DNA from: Saccoglossus kowalevskii
Taxonomy: Eukaryota; Hemichordata; Enteropneusta; Harrimaniidae
Assembly (NCBI RefSeq): GCF_000003605.2
Contig: NW_003135834.1
Span: 364,155-375,220 of the forward strand
Length of the DNA: 11,066 nt
Direction of reading: 5' to 3'
Positions 1-8,567 of the stretch are shown piece after piece. Each line of letters begins with the position of its first letter. Position 1 is the first letter of the stretch. Below the pieces are notes generated by a model. That model saw nothing but the letters and a program-made list of their open reading frames with translations. It did not search any database and was not told where the DNA came from. The position numbers and the translations under genes are program-made.

Positions 1-205
1 CAATGGAATCTATAATGTAATGTACGAGTTACACAGCGATAAAAACATACGTCAAGAAATTTAGTAAACTAAAGTAGAATCACTGTTTAACCTTTTCACC
101 ACCAGTTCCCTCTTTTCGTCCCAAATTGACAAAATACATGAACATGTAGTCTTGTTTATAGTCTGCACATTTCTTCACAAGATCGAGACACAAATAGTCT
201 AATTT

Positions 206-234
206 TTTGAGTAAAAACTGAGAATTTACTCAAA
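206..234. repeat. Perfect 10-bp hairpin inside the outer element
   Basis: TTTGAGTAAA (206-215) and TTTACTCAAA (225-234) are exact reverse complements around a 9-nt loop. The arms contain TGAGTAA/TTACTCA, close to an AP-1 site, which may be coincidence. The hairpin is probably part of the internal structure of the surrounding 86-541 element. Confidence 0.5.
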
Positions 235-287
235 TTTTGTCAGTTGGCTCCAAAATTAGGCTTCATTTTCAGAAATATTGAAGAATA

Positions 288-482
288 TACTGTAGAATAC
301 TTTATTTTCACTATTTTCGCTGAAGGGAAGATTCCGTGAAAATAAAATCCAGCGAATATACTTTTTTCCCTATATTTCACATTAAACTGATCAAAAATCA
401 GTGAAAATAAATTCCATACAAAACGCCCAAAAAGCCTTTTCAGCGAAAATTAATTCCAGCGAAAATAAAGTATTCCACAGAA
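288..482 (+). mobile_element. MITE family 1, copy A (about 195 bp)
   Basis: The ends are inverted repeats: CTGTAGAATACTTTATTTTC at the left, and CTGTGGAATACTTTATTTTC as the reverse complement of the right. Inside, a short motif close to AGYGAAAATAAAWTCC recurs several times in one orientation, with its complement ATTTTCGCTGAA near position 313. Repeats placed just inside the ends are typical of transposase-binding regions of DNA transposons, but no transposase is encoded here. Two further alignable copies lie at 5689-5900 and 8568-8774, which shows that this is a dispersed family. No target-site duplication could be identified, so the superfamily is undetermined. Confidence 0.8.
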
Positions 483-541
483 CTATAGAAAAAATGTGCA
501 GAAAAATTTGGATGAGAAAGTCTGGTGGTGAAAATGTTTAA

Positions 542-1750
542 GTTTTACAATATTTAACAGACATGAATATTGGCTATATTACATATTAATACAAAAAAAA
601 AGGTTTGTACTATCTCTGCACTGTGCAAGCCGTTTTCTCTTATTAAGCAGAATCTCCCAATAGGTTTGACCTATGGTATTAACACACTGATGACAGTGAA
701 TGTAGTAACAGTTCCAAAGTGTCATTGTGTATTGTGTTACAGAATTAGTGAAAATAGAGGTGACAACTGACACAAATACTGGATTAAATTTGAAGGTTGT
801 GAAAATAACTGCATAAAAGTATGCAAAATATTGAACTTTAAATTTTGGCGGGAAAAATAGATCTAGATAACATTTTTTCAATGTTTCGTCTGATGAAATA
901 TTCAGGACGTAATACTGAGTGACATATACTAAAATCTTTGGAGCGCAGGCTTTCAACTTAAAGCAAATAAAAGACTTCCCACACACTGTTGATAAAATGA
1001 TTAAATTTCATAAGCTGTTCAATCTGGTGTTTCAGAGACTGTCCTTAGTTCTATAGTGTTAACCAAGCTTTACGTCTAAACCACATATTGTTGCAGCCAA
1101 CGTACGTACACGACAAGCGTAATTACATTAGTATCTCAGTTTTTAATCTCCACCCCTGCAATGTTTGCGTACGAATTAAAAAAAAATGCTATCGTAAACT
1201 TGTAGTCGTCTTTGCATGATTAGATTGCCGTAGTGCAGCTGAGTATGTCTGTAACGATAAAAACAGTTGGGATTTGTTCTGATTTTAAAAGGTACCATAT
1301 TGTTTCTGTTACAGCTAACTGTATATACGGCCCAGAAAAGAAAAAGGTTATTTTTGTTTCTGTTTAGTATATGCCTCAATTAAATATGTGTGGGTCACCC
1401 CCTTCATTTCTTTGTAGGTTTTTGGTAGAATTTAGCAAAAACAACGAAAAAATTAAATTTTCATGAAAAAATCTAAATAAAAGCTCATGTTTTATGATAT
1501 TTTTTAATGGAAAATGAAAATGTGTGTTCACATCGATTCTGGATAACAGAATGACCATAAACTTTTTTCTAGGATAAATTGTGCTCTAATTTGTGCTTTT
1601 TGAGATTTGTTGGTCCATGGAGGTGAAAGAATATGGATGGTCATATAATTACGTATTCGCTCTATTAGAAACTAAAAATTGTATTTGTTGTGTATGTGGC
1701 TATTAGAATATGACTTACAGGCTAATATTTTGTACATAGAAAATAACTTC
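542..1750. other. AT-rich DNA without a supportable gene
   Basis: Nothing functional is recognisable here. The minus-strand frame at 579-986 is open for 135 codons, which is long for this base composition, but it opens at a GTG and has no ATG until about two thirds of the way through. No domain or homopolymeric protein signature is visible in it. Overlapping short frames on the other strand are equally unremarkable. The stretch reads as intergenic or intronic. Confidence 0.6.
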
Positions 1751-1754
1751 CTAG

Positions 1755-1766
1755 ACTGCATGCAGT
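1755..1766. repeat. Perfect 12-bp palindrome
   Basis: ACTGCATGCAGT is its own reverse complement. It lies about 70 bases before a cluster of promoter-type motifs; no function can be assigned. Confidence 0.4.
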
Positions 1767-1837
1767 AGTGAGACTTGAGTACTAGTGAATTGGTCTGGAG
1801 GGCTGTAGGCGAGCATTATTTACGAGTCAGTCTGTGC

Positions 1838-1883
1838 ATGCAAATTCCCAGGGTTGTCATGTGATAGCCAATCAGTGGTGACG
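1838..1883. promoter_or_regulatory. Promoter-like motif cluster (octamer, E-box, CCAAT, TGACG)
   Basis: Within 46 bases there is an exact POU octamer ATGCAAAT (1838-1845), an extended E-box GTCATGTGAT (1856-1865) of the kind bound by MiT/USF-type bHLH-zip factors, a CCAAT box inside AGCCAATCAG (1868-1872) matching the NF-Y consensus, and TGACG (1879-1883), a CRE half-site. The patch is visibly more GC-rich than its surroundings. NF-Y boxes combined with E-box and CRE elements are common in animal proximal promoters. No downstream coding exon is visible on either strand, so transcription from here is inference. Confidence 0.3.
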
Positions 1884-1926
1884 CAGAACTCTCTGCCGTC
1901 TTCATATTTACGTAGTGATTCACCAG

Positions 1927-1965
1927 GCCATTCTTGGGTGTCCTGGGAAGGACACTCCAAATGGC
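1927..1965. repeat. GC-rich hairpin flanked by an 8-bp direct repeat
   Basis: The upper stem pairs GGGTGTCC with GGACACTC (one G-T pair) around the loop TGGGAA at 1944-1949. A lower stem pairs GCCA with TGGC, with small bulges between. CCAGGCCA occurs at both 1923-1930 and 1972-1979, so the hairpin is bracketed by a direct repeat. It lies about 45 bases downstream of the promoter-like cluster and could be a transcript structure or an old insertion, or simply chance. Confidence 0.35.
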
Positions 1966-1979
1966 TGGATTCCAGGCCA

Positions 1980-3390
1980 AACTTGAAGTCACTTTTGTAT
2001 TAATAAATTATAAATAATTTCTGATGAATGAACTTGAACTTAAAGTTTGCTTTTTAAATTATACTTGATTATATTTATGTGCTTTCGTCGTAGGTACTGG
2101 TGCTGATGACGTGTAACGTGAAAGTACAGGATTGGTTTTTGTAATTGGACAGAATGATTGAACATATAGATTCTAAAACCAGAACTGTTTTCTGATTTCT
2201 AGTACCACAATACGTACATGTGAGTGGTATCCCCACTTAAGTAATTAACACTATACATATTGCTGTGTTCCTTCTGGGAATTAAAACAGTGACTATCACA
2301 TAAATTTTAGCATGTAGTGAAACCTGTCTTTCAGAGACAATTATAGTCATGTGATACCTCTACAGTACAGTATGCTATACAACCTTTGACCATCCACATG
2401 CTTTAAATTTTATGTTTTTCGCGAAAAGGCAAACATTCAAAATATCCCACTCAGATTACACTTTAATACTATGTTCTGACTTTGCTGGTAAGGGTTCTGA
2501 ACTCTGTTAATCAAATTCTTGGGTCCACGTTAATTGCTGTTGTTGAGAGCTGCAGATAACTAGTCAGGGCAATCGAGCTGCAATTTATTCTCATCATGCC
2601 TTCTTTGTTAAGATAGACATGAAATAATCGTGAAATCGTGTTGCATTCAAAATTGCGAAATAAAAAAAAAAACAGTACAAAATATGAATTACAGTATTTA
2701 GATAAAAGATTGTAGTTTTAAGAAATCTCATAATTGTGTGTTCTCACGTCTCGTGGAAATGTAGATGTAAATGGAACCCTTGCTGTTTCAACCTTCGTCT
2801 AGTGAAAGAAGGTTTCAAGATGACTGATCCAGTACATATGTACATGATTGTGTACGATGAGCACCAGTTGTGTAACAATTTCTGTTCATATTGTCTTATA
2901 TTGTAAGTTTTCATTCAAAGTACCGTGACTTTGTTGTATCCATCATCTAAATTATTAATAGACAATCGTATGTATTGACATCCCCATTGTAAGAAATTAA
3001 TTTATCACGTTGTTCGAAGTAATTGACTGTACGCCTCATAATGTTGTAGTTTCATTTTCCTGAATAGCAGACCGTTTGGAAAGCACGTCTGTATGCTTAA
3101 TAACATTGGTCTACCAATTTAATTTCTTTTCCTACAGACCACGACCACTGTAGAATAAAAGCATGCTAGATGTGATTATTGTGTTCCCAATGACATTACA
3201 AAAAGACCGTGCTCAGTCAATTATAGTACTAAAGGTTTTGATATGTTGTGCAATTAATGTTTTTTTTCGTGTGGTATTGCTGCATTTTTCGAGCCTTGAC
3301 TGATTACTGGCATTGGTGGTGTGGTTGTGGGTCCAGAATCACTTTCTGCCACTGTTAACGTGTTACACCTCAATCTAAGGAATTGCACGT
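1980..3390. other. AT-rich DNA without a recognisable gene
   Basis: I see no long open frame, RNA gene or dispersed repeat copy. The only structure noted is a small hairpin at 2790-2814, where AACCTTC pairs with GAAGGTT around an 11-nt loop. A short A-run near 2661 is ordinary low-complexity sequence. Confidence 0.6.
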
Positions 3391-3400
3391 TTTTTACAAT

Positions 3401-3433
3401 ATATTTATTCATTTATTTATGTATTTTATATAA
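3401..3433. repeat. ATTTA-rich low-complexity stretch
   Basis: Closely spaced ATTTA units occur here, including the overlapping ATTTATTTA. If this strand were transcribed into a 3' UTR it would resemble an AU-rich mRNA-decay element. No gene upstream supports that reading, and in AT-rich DNA such runs arise easily. Confidence 0.3.
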
Positions 3434-3658
3434 AAACAATTGTTAAGCAAATAAGATAAATAAGATAACTACAGAAACACAGCGCGAGAAATGCGTAAAT
3501 ACAATTACGTTAGCCATGTAACTATCAACACGACTTAAATAAGTCATAGAACAATTTGAAGCGAAATAAACGTTTATAGTATAAATCGTCTTTCTGCAGT
3601 TTTTTAGTATCACTAGTAATGTTTAACTGCTGGCCGTATGCGCACGTTAAGAATACAA

Positions 3659-3722
3659 GAATGTTCGAATATTCAAATTCTTCTGAGACTGATTCTGCAC
3701 GTTAAGTCAATTCTTGCAGAAT
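3659..3722. repeat. Tandem GAATRTTC units and an adjacent 8-bp hairpin
   Basis: GAATGTTC and GAATATTC lie head to tail at 3659-3674; this resembles heat-shock-element blocks but lacks the 2-base spacing a canonical array has. Just downstream, ATTCTGCA (3692-3699) and TGCAGAAT (3715-3722) form a perfect 8-bp stem with a 15-nt loop. The 10-mer GCACGTTAAG occurs twice (from about 3642 and 3697). No function is assigned. Confidence 0.3.
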
Positions 3723-4008
3723 GGTATTGTTGTTTGTAAGTAGATTAATTATGTGTTCCTAGGTGAGCTTGTTACCAGGGCTCTCTTTGCAATATGACCT
3801 TGTACATGTATGTGGCAGTTTCCATGTGCCCATCAAAAGTACTGGTTATATTTTACACAACTATTTTACTGATTTTTCAATATAGGTACAACATAATAGT
3901 CTCAAAGTGGTGAATCCGAATATGCTGTAAAATTCTTTAATTTCCCAGAAAATCAAAGAATTTTGTTACAGCAACCTTCGTGTGAGGTCCTTAAACTAGA
4001 AGTTTTCT

Positions 4009-4202
4009 GATTGTTAATATTATATAAATGTGCTTGTGTTCGACCAAGCCTGGTTGACTCCAGGATAGCCGCACAGCCCTGTCAAGTAAACCGAAACATG
4101 AATGTGACTTCTATGGCAAAAGTGCACTATGTCTCTGGACTAGCACTTGCAATTTGCATGTTCAATGTCTAAAGCTGTCGCCTGGCACAAAAAAAAAAAA
4201 AA
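4009..4202 (+). other. GC-elevated segment with short open frame ending in a 14-A run
   Basis: Positions 4040-4188 are noticeably richer in G+C than the surrounding sequence. One plus-strand frame stays open for about 54 codons from 4009 to a TAA near 4171. The segment is followed 18 bases later by 14 consecutive A residues (4189-4202), an arrangement that could come from reverse transcription of a polyadenylated RNA. I see no AATAAA just before the A-run, no tRNA-type A and B boxes and no flanking duplication. It could be a retroposed fragment, a SINE-like tail, a short exon, or chance. Confidence 0.2.
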
Positions 4203-4800
4203 TTCTGATGGAGAAACTGTATTATTTATGCATTTTTTTATATTTTGTTTTTGTTGATTAGGCTATATAATATAATTGAAATGAAAACCCTAGTTTTTAG
4301 AAAATATCTTGTTGATTAGTTAATCATTAATATTATTTAATATACATGCATACAGCCAATGTTATTTTTGGTTTATCTGTACTTTTGTATTCTAATCAAG
4401 CAAACACAGTAATTAAATAAATATGTCAGCTTTGTCATGATAATTATATGCTTCTCGTAACTTTGAACTTGACCCAGGTGATACTAAAAATGTTATTCAA
4501 GTAAGCAACACCAGAAAAAAAAAAATATGCAGGTAGTCAATAATTCTGACCTCCACCATGCTGCCTCTACCAAGGACATACATGTATGCCAACATTAAGC
4601 CATAATTTCCCTTCAAACCAAGTGAAAATATGTATTGCAAAAGTATGAGAGAATGTTGATCATGAACATTATTGTTACACTTAGCGACAACGATCGCAGA
4701 ATCTGATTTGTATATTATTAAATACAAACACAGGTTCAGTAAATTTTGGAAATTTTCATATCAAAGAATTACAAATACATCTTGCCCTTTTGTTACTGAA
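4203..4800. other. AT-rich DNA without a recognisable gene
   Basis: This stretch has several A and T runs, for example a run of A residues near 4516-4525, and two overlapping short frames on opposite strands that show no protein-like features. Nothing functional can be supported. Confidence 0.6.
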
Positions 4801-4809
4801 CAATATATG

Positions 4810-4831
4810 AGCTGTCATTTTTATGACAGTT
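4810..4831. repeat. Short perfect hairpin
   Basis: CTGTCAT (4812-4818) pairs with ATGACAG (4823-4829) around a TTTT loop; the outer bases add a wobble and an A-T pair. It is compact enough to be real structure in RNA, but no transcript context is visible. Confidence 0.4.
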
Positions 4832-4901
4832 CAAATTTCCCTTTTGTTAATTAATATAAATTGCATGCCAGCTGGTACCGCAAGATTACGCCGAATGTTG
4901 C

Positions 4902-5245
4902 TATATATACGAGTACAAAAGTTAATTTGGCTCGTACATTGACAGTATCGACTGAACAAATCTAAACAATCAGTTGTAACACTCTTGGTGGGTTTTATTG
5001 GATGATGTTTTTCTTTAATTAGAAAGTCTACGCGAACGTGTCGTATACGCTTCTAGATGGGTGTAGTGATTAACTTAAACCAAACTGTCAAGTAAATCAA
5101 CTCGTCTATATTGGCTAGTTAGATGATAACAGCGCAACCAAACTATTGGTGGAGTCAACAATTGATTAGGTACCTGGATACGTTCAGATACATACCGGTA
5201 GTACATCTGTCAATGTTGTTGACATCTATGCAAATATATGCAAAT
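4902..5245. promoter_or_regulatory. Possible regulatory region: TATA-like run, inverted CCAAT boxes, paired octamers
   Basis: A TATATATA run (4902-4909) is followed by three ATTGG boxes (4997-5001, 5110-5114, 5145-5149), the inverted NF-Y core. A TGTCAA/TTGACA hairpin (5208-5224) then precedes two exact POU octamers ATGCAAAT at 5228-5235 and 5238-5245. The octamers start 10 bases apart, so they face the same side of the helix. CpG dinucleotides are more frequent here than in the flanks. Each motif alone is expected by chance in AT-rich DNA; only the octamer pair is hard to dismiss. No start site or exon is visible. Confidence 0.25.
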
Positions 5246-5688
5246 TACCGCGATGCAACTGTGACACAAATGGAGATTCACTCGTCCTTTATTCTGTAAT
5301 CTGCTCAGTTTTATTTCGTACATGCCTTGATCGGTAAATAGCATTTGATTACCCCTTTATCAAATTTCTTTTAATATTAAAATCAGTATTACATTATAAT
5401 AATTGTTCACGAAATAGATTTCCCTCAGGAAATTAAATTTGATTATTAAGCAAGGTATTTGCTATTTGTTGATTATTTCTTCTTACCGTAGCTCGTCATC
5501 GTCTAAAAACTTACTGCCAGAGTGTTTGTAGTACCAATCCGAGTTATAATGCTTATGGTGGAAAGTGAAGCGAGAGTTTTCGTCAAAACAAGTATGACTG
5601 TATCTATTGGTTACCTCATTTCTTTGTACCAATAATTTACGTTGGGCTCTATGAGTTGCAGATCACATTAATAAAGCTACCTGGTAGC
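5246..5688. other. No recognisable gene
   Basis: Mixed-composition sequence lacking a long frame. A GAAAGTGAAG stretch near 5561 resembles half of an interferon-response-type element, but it is an isolated and imperfect match. Confidence 0.5.
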
Positions 5689-5900
5689 ATCTGTAAAATA
5701 CCTAATTTTCGCTTGTAATTTATTTTCGCTATTTTCGTTGAAGGGATGATCCAGTGAAAATAAAATCCAGTGAACATACCTTTTTACCCATATTTTACAT
5801 TCAACTCATCAAAAATCAGTGAAATTAAACTCCATACAAAGTACCCAAAATGTTTTTACAGCGAAAATTAATTCCTGCTAAAATAAAGTGTTTCACTGTA
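5689..5900 (+). mobile_element. MITE family 1, copy B (about 212 bp)
   Basis: This aligns with copy A over its whole length in the same orientation, at roughly four matching bases in five by eye. Shared landmarks are ATTTTCGYTGAAGGGA, GTGAAAATAAAATCCAG, CATCAAAAATCAGTGAAA and CAGCGAAAATTAATTCC. The left end carries about 18 extra bases relative to copy A (near 5702-5719), which partly repeat the TAATTTTCGCT-type motif. The right end is CACTGTA, matching the family terminus. It has no coding capacity. The divergence between copies suggests old rather than recent insertions. Confidence 0.8.
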
Positions 5901-5913
5901 CTATTACTATAAA

Positions 5914-5936
5914 AATAATAATAATAATGATGATGA
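5914..5936 (+). repeat. Short AAT/GAT microsatellite
   Basis: A run of AAT trinucleotides passes directly into GAT/ATG trinucleotides, starting 13 bases after the end of MITE copy B. Simple repeats next to MITE ends are common, but no link is shown here. Confidence 0.6.
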
Positions 5937-6076
5937 ATGCTGAATCTGTAGTTTCTGTTTTAAATATCAGAAATTGGATTGATATTTACATACATGTAAT
6001 GCCAATATATGGTATTTTCATCCTACTACTACCATATTAGGAATTGTAAATTCCAATTGAATGATTACACACGTAA

Positions 6077-6307
6077 GCGTCCTCTAATAATAAAAACAAA
6101 CATGGCGGCCCCCAGGGTTTGACCGGACTCCACACAAAGAATTTCGCTGATTCTGTTCTAAACTTTTTGGATTTCGGCATTCCCATGATGTATCCTTGGA
6201 AGGAAAAGATGTATAATAATAAGGTTATTATGAGGATACATCAAAGTATGCACTCGGACAGTACGCCGTTGCATCGACTCGCTGTACTGTCTTTGTGCAT
6301 ACTTTAA
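6077..6307 (+). other. GC-richer patch with YY1-type motif and short open frame
   Basis: AAACATGGCGGCC at 6099-6109 contains an exact match to the YY1 core AAnATGGCGGC, often found at animal transcription starts. The ATG in it (6102) opens only a six-codon frame (MAAPRV, then stop). Another plus-strand frame is open from 6077 to the TAA at 6305-6307, but its first ATG is at 6185, and its last third is the left arm, loop and part of the right arm of the hairpin at 6218-6330. I recognise no domain in the translation and see no convincing GT splice donor after the first ATG. It could be a degraded exon, an untranslated first exon, or chance. Confidence 0.2.
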
Positions 6308-6330
6308 GGTATCCTCGTAATAACCTCATA
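6218..6330. repeat. Long near-perfect hairpin (47-nt arms, 19-nt loop)
   Basis: Positions 6218-6264 and the reverse complement of 6284-6330 align without gaps, 39 of 47 bases identical. Core pairs include GGTTATTA, GAGGATAC, AAAGTATGCAC and the loop-proximal ACAGTAC. Mismatches fall at the outer end, the middle and one 3-base bubble near the loop. The 19-nt loop is relatively GC-rich with several CpGs. If transcribed it would give a foldback of pre-miRNA or hairpin-siRNA shape, although the arms are longer than a typical animal pre-miRNA. The alternative is a compact MITE with very long inverted repeats; no target-site duplication is evident. Confidence 0.75.
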
Positions 6331-6822
6331 AAATGAATTTTTTGATCTGCCCAATTTTATGTCACAATGTGCATATAATCCAATGAATTGATAATTTGAA
6401 TATAAATAAATGAATTATTATAATTATATTTGCTTATTATTTGGATTTTCTGCTTTAATTTTGCGAGTTTTCAGTTTAATTTTAAAAATCGAGTTTGACT
6501 GCCATATTGCGTCCAATAAGATTTAAAAATAAGTACCTATATGTAATCAACATATGATTGTTTTGAGAAGGCATGACAGGTGAAACGTATGTTTTTCTTA
6601 ATTTACTTTTTTTTTTCCCAACCCACACAAAAAACCAACGAGTGTTGAAAACAGTCGAGGTTGACTCTCTGCTAATGGAACAAATGTCATACTTAATAGT
6701 GTTTTAGTCAAGATGAATGAGCTTCAAAGTTTAAGGGTAAATTGCTGACTATATGTGTACATGTATGTTGGTCTTGTTGCCACATGTATAAACACGCCAT
6801 TATTTTCCCTGAATTTTGGTGT
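6331..6822. other. AT-rich DNA without a recognisable gene
   Basis: Low-complexity AT-rich sequence with a T-run near 6607-6616. No frame, RNA gene or repeat-family copy is supported. Confidence 0.6.
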
Positions 6823-6860
6823 GAAATTATGCACATTTTTGTGTATTTTTCCATAATTTC
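6823..6860. repeat. Perfect 9-bp inverted repeat
   Basis: GAAATTATG (6823-6831) and CATAATTTC (6852-6860) are exact complements. CACA and TGTG inside the 20-nt loop can add a second short stem. A 10-bp tandem duplication (ATATGGCAAA) lies about 70 bases downstream. The function is unknown. Confidence 0.35.
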
Positions 6861-8466
6861 TTTGTAAATTTCTACCAATTAAATGTAATTTCCTGCTGGC
6901 TACAATCCTTGATCAAAATTTATGAAAAAATATGGCAAAATATGGCAACTGATTTTTTGAGTAGTGACAAATTAAGGTATTAATTCGCCATACTTGTGTT
7001 TGTCAACATTTAAACTCTAAATAACTGGTATGAACTGGTAAATATTTAAAGTAGTTTTTAAATTAATAATTATGCTGAGTTGGTTAAGATTTGTTATTCA
7101 AGCTACTGGTAGTAAATGCAGCAGTATGTTGTCATGGTTGAACTATTTTTTTTTTCACTTACATTGTATTTCTCTGATGACCATTTTTGAATGTGAATTT
7201 AATTACGACACTAGGACATGCATCTGTGATGTTTCTCTGTTAACATAAGATCTCTTGGGATTTCTTCTGATATTGAATGTTCAGTAGGCGTGATTATAGT
7301 ATGTTTGACTATTAAAAATTACATCATGTTAAAAATTAAGTTTGCTTAATTTGACTGCACCTCATCCTTTTTTTTGTACACATCCCTGTCTTTGTCCAGT
7401 TATCCCGCAATAATTATGTCATCTCATCTCTGAATTAGTTCTTCTGTTATTAACGACACCAATATATGTGGTACACGAATTGTGAGCTTTCACTAATATT
7501 CTACCGCACTACAACAATAAATACTTGGATGGTTTTATTTCCAGCACACGAGCCAGATTTCAAGGTTTATAATTCAGTTAAACGTCATCAACATATCTAT
7601 TGTGCTAATTGATAAATGTGACAATTAATAAATTATTGTGTTTTGATTAATCTTAATAAGGTGACAACAACGAATATTTCATCTGACTCATATCACCAGC
7701 ATGTTAACACCTGCATGCAAATATAACTAACATAAATTGATAAATATTCAGAACAATTAAAATGAATCAGGAAATTGGTAATGAACAGGAAAGTCTGACC
7801 CTAACAGACTTGAGTATGATGACATTATCATTCAACATCCATGTAGCCATGGAGATAAGCAGGTATCTGTTTTGACATTGCAGCGGATTTCAAGGATTTA
7901 TTTTAAATGTCAACAAGTATTACTATAACAGCAATTGAAGAAGATATAGCTTCATTGCATTAGATATGGATGAAAGGCTAAGTAGTTCCGAATTTATTGG
8001 AAAGTAATTGACCTTTTTTTTTTGTTAAAATTTCTTATTTTGTTCATACATGAAAATTTGAGCATAGGTGTTCAGTCCTGCTCAGATCTATCTTTGAGAT
8101 CACTATACATCACCTACATGTAATGTAATGGTTCAATGTTCAGCCATTAAATGAAATACACCTGCTCAAATCATTATACCACTATATGCCCAAATTATTA
8201 CATTACCATATGGCCAAATATACTATCACCCCTTTATATTAAACATAATGTTCAATATTGATAAGACAGAAACACAATTACACAAACTAGTCTTGAGTAT
8301 TCTACGACTCTTCAACCTGCGTCACGTTCCCACGTCTATCACATGACCACTTTAAACCTTTTTTTATGAATCCATGCCCCAAAGGAATAATATTGATTTC
8401 GTTTTGCAGTGTCATATTTTATTTGAGTGGCGCCATTCTTGTCAAGTGTCTACTACACATGTGTGC
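6861..8466. other. AT-rich DNA without a recognisable gene
   Basis: No gene-like frame or RNA gene is supported. A single POU octamer ATGCAAAT lies at 7715-7722. The frame at 8366-8575, which overlaps the end of this stretch, has a true ATG and a hydrophobic translation. It is of a length expected by chance in this composition, and its stop lies inside the edge of MITE copy C. Confidence 0.55.
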
Positions 8467-8486
8467 AATGAAACACATGTTTCATT
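8467..8486. repeat. Perfect 8-bp hairpin with 4-nt loop
   Basis: AATGAAAC (8467-8474) pairs with GTTTCATT (8479-8486) around ACAT. A further palindrome ACACATGTGT lies immediately upstream. No transcript context is visible. Confidence 0.4.
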
Positions 8487-8567
8487 GGAGTATGGTTTCT
8501 ATTCTACTTAATTGTATCTCTGTTGAAATAAGTCTTGAATTACTGGTACATTCTGTTATTGAGAAAC

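Larger units (their letters stand above)
86..541. mobile_element. Putative non-autonomous element with terminal inverted repeats, carrying a nested MITE
   Basis: Positions 86-105 (TTTAACCTTTTCACCACCAG) and the reverse complement of 522-541 (TTAAACATTTTCACCACCAG) agree at 18 of 20 bases, so the two ends form terminal inverted repeats. Similarity continues weakly inward as a pyrimidine-rich stretch followed by CCAAATT-like sequence. Inside lies a complete copy of a second inverted-repeat element (288-482); without it the outer element would be about 260 bp, a usual MITE size. No transposase frame is present, so it would have needed a transposase supplied elsewhere. I see no clear target-site duplication and only one copy in the window, so the boundaries and the call are inference from the inverted repeats alone. 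Confidence 0.45.

Noticed and set aside
579-986. 135-codon open frame on the minus strand
   Set aside because: It opens at GTG, lacks an ATG until late in the frame, shows no recognisable motif, and has a composition (many Cys, Phe, Tyr, Ile) typical of translated AT-rich DNA. Its length is only mildly surprising at this base composition.
1176-1558. Two adjacent minus-strand frames of 60-67 codons
   Set aside because: No protein features and no convincing splice sites linking them; the lengths are expected by chance.
3659-3674. GAATGTTCGAATATTC considered as a heat-shock element
   Set aside because: The blocks lack the 2-base spacing between TTC and GAA that the 5-bp modular consensus requires.
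4038-4075. GTTCGACC string considered as a tRNA or SINE B-box
   Set aside because: No matching A-box at the proper distance upstream and no cloverleaf could be drawn.
4497-4854. Overlapping short frames on both strands (4497-4727 minus, 4672-4854 plus)
   Set aside because: They are short and overlapping, and show no motifs or splice context; they read as chance frames.
5555-5585. GAAAGTGAAG string considered as an interferon-response element
   Set aside because: It is a single imperfect match with no second half-site in the right spacing and no promoter context.
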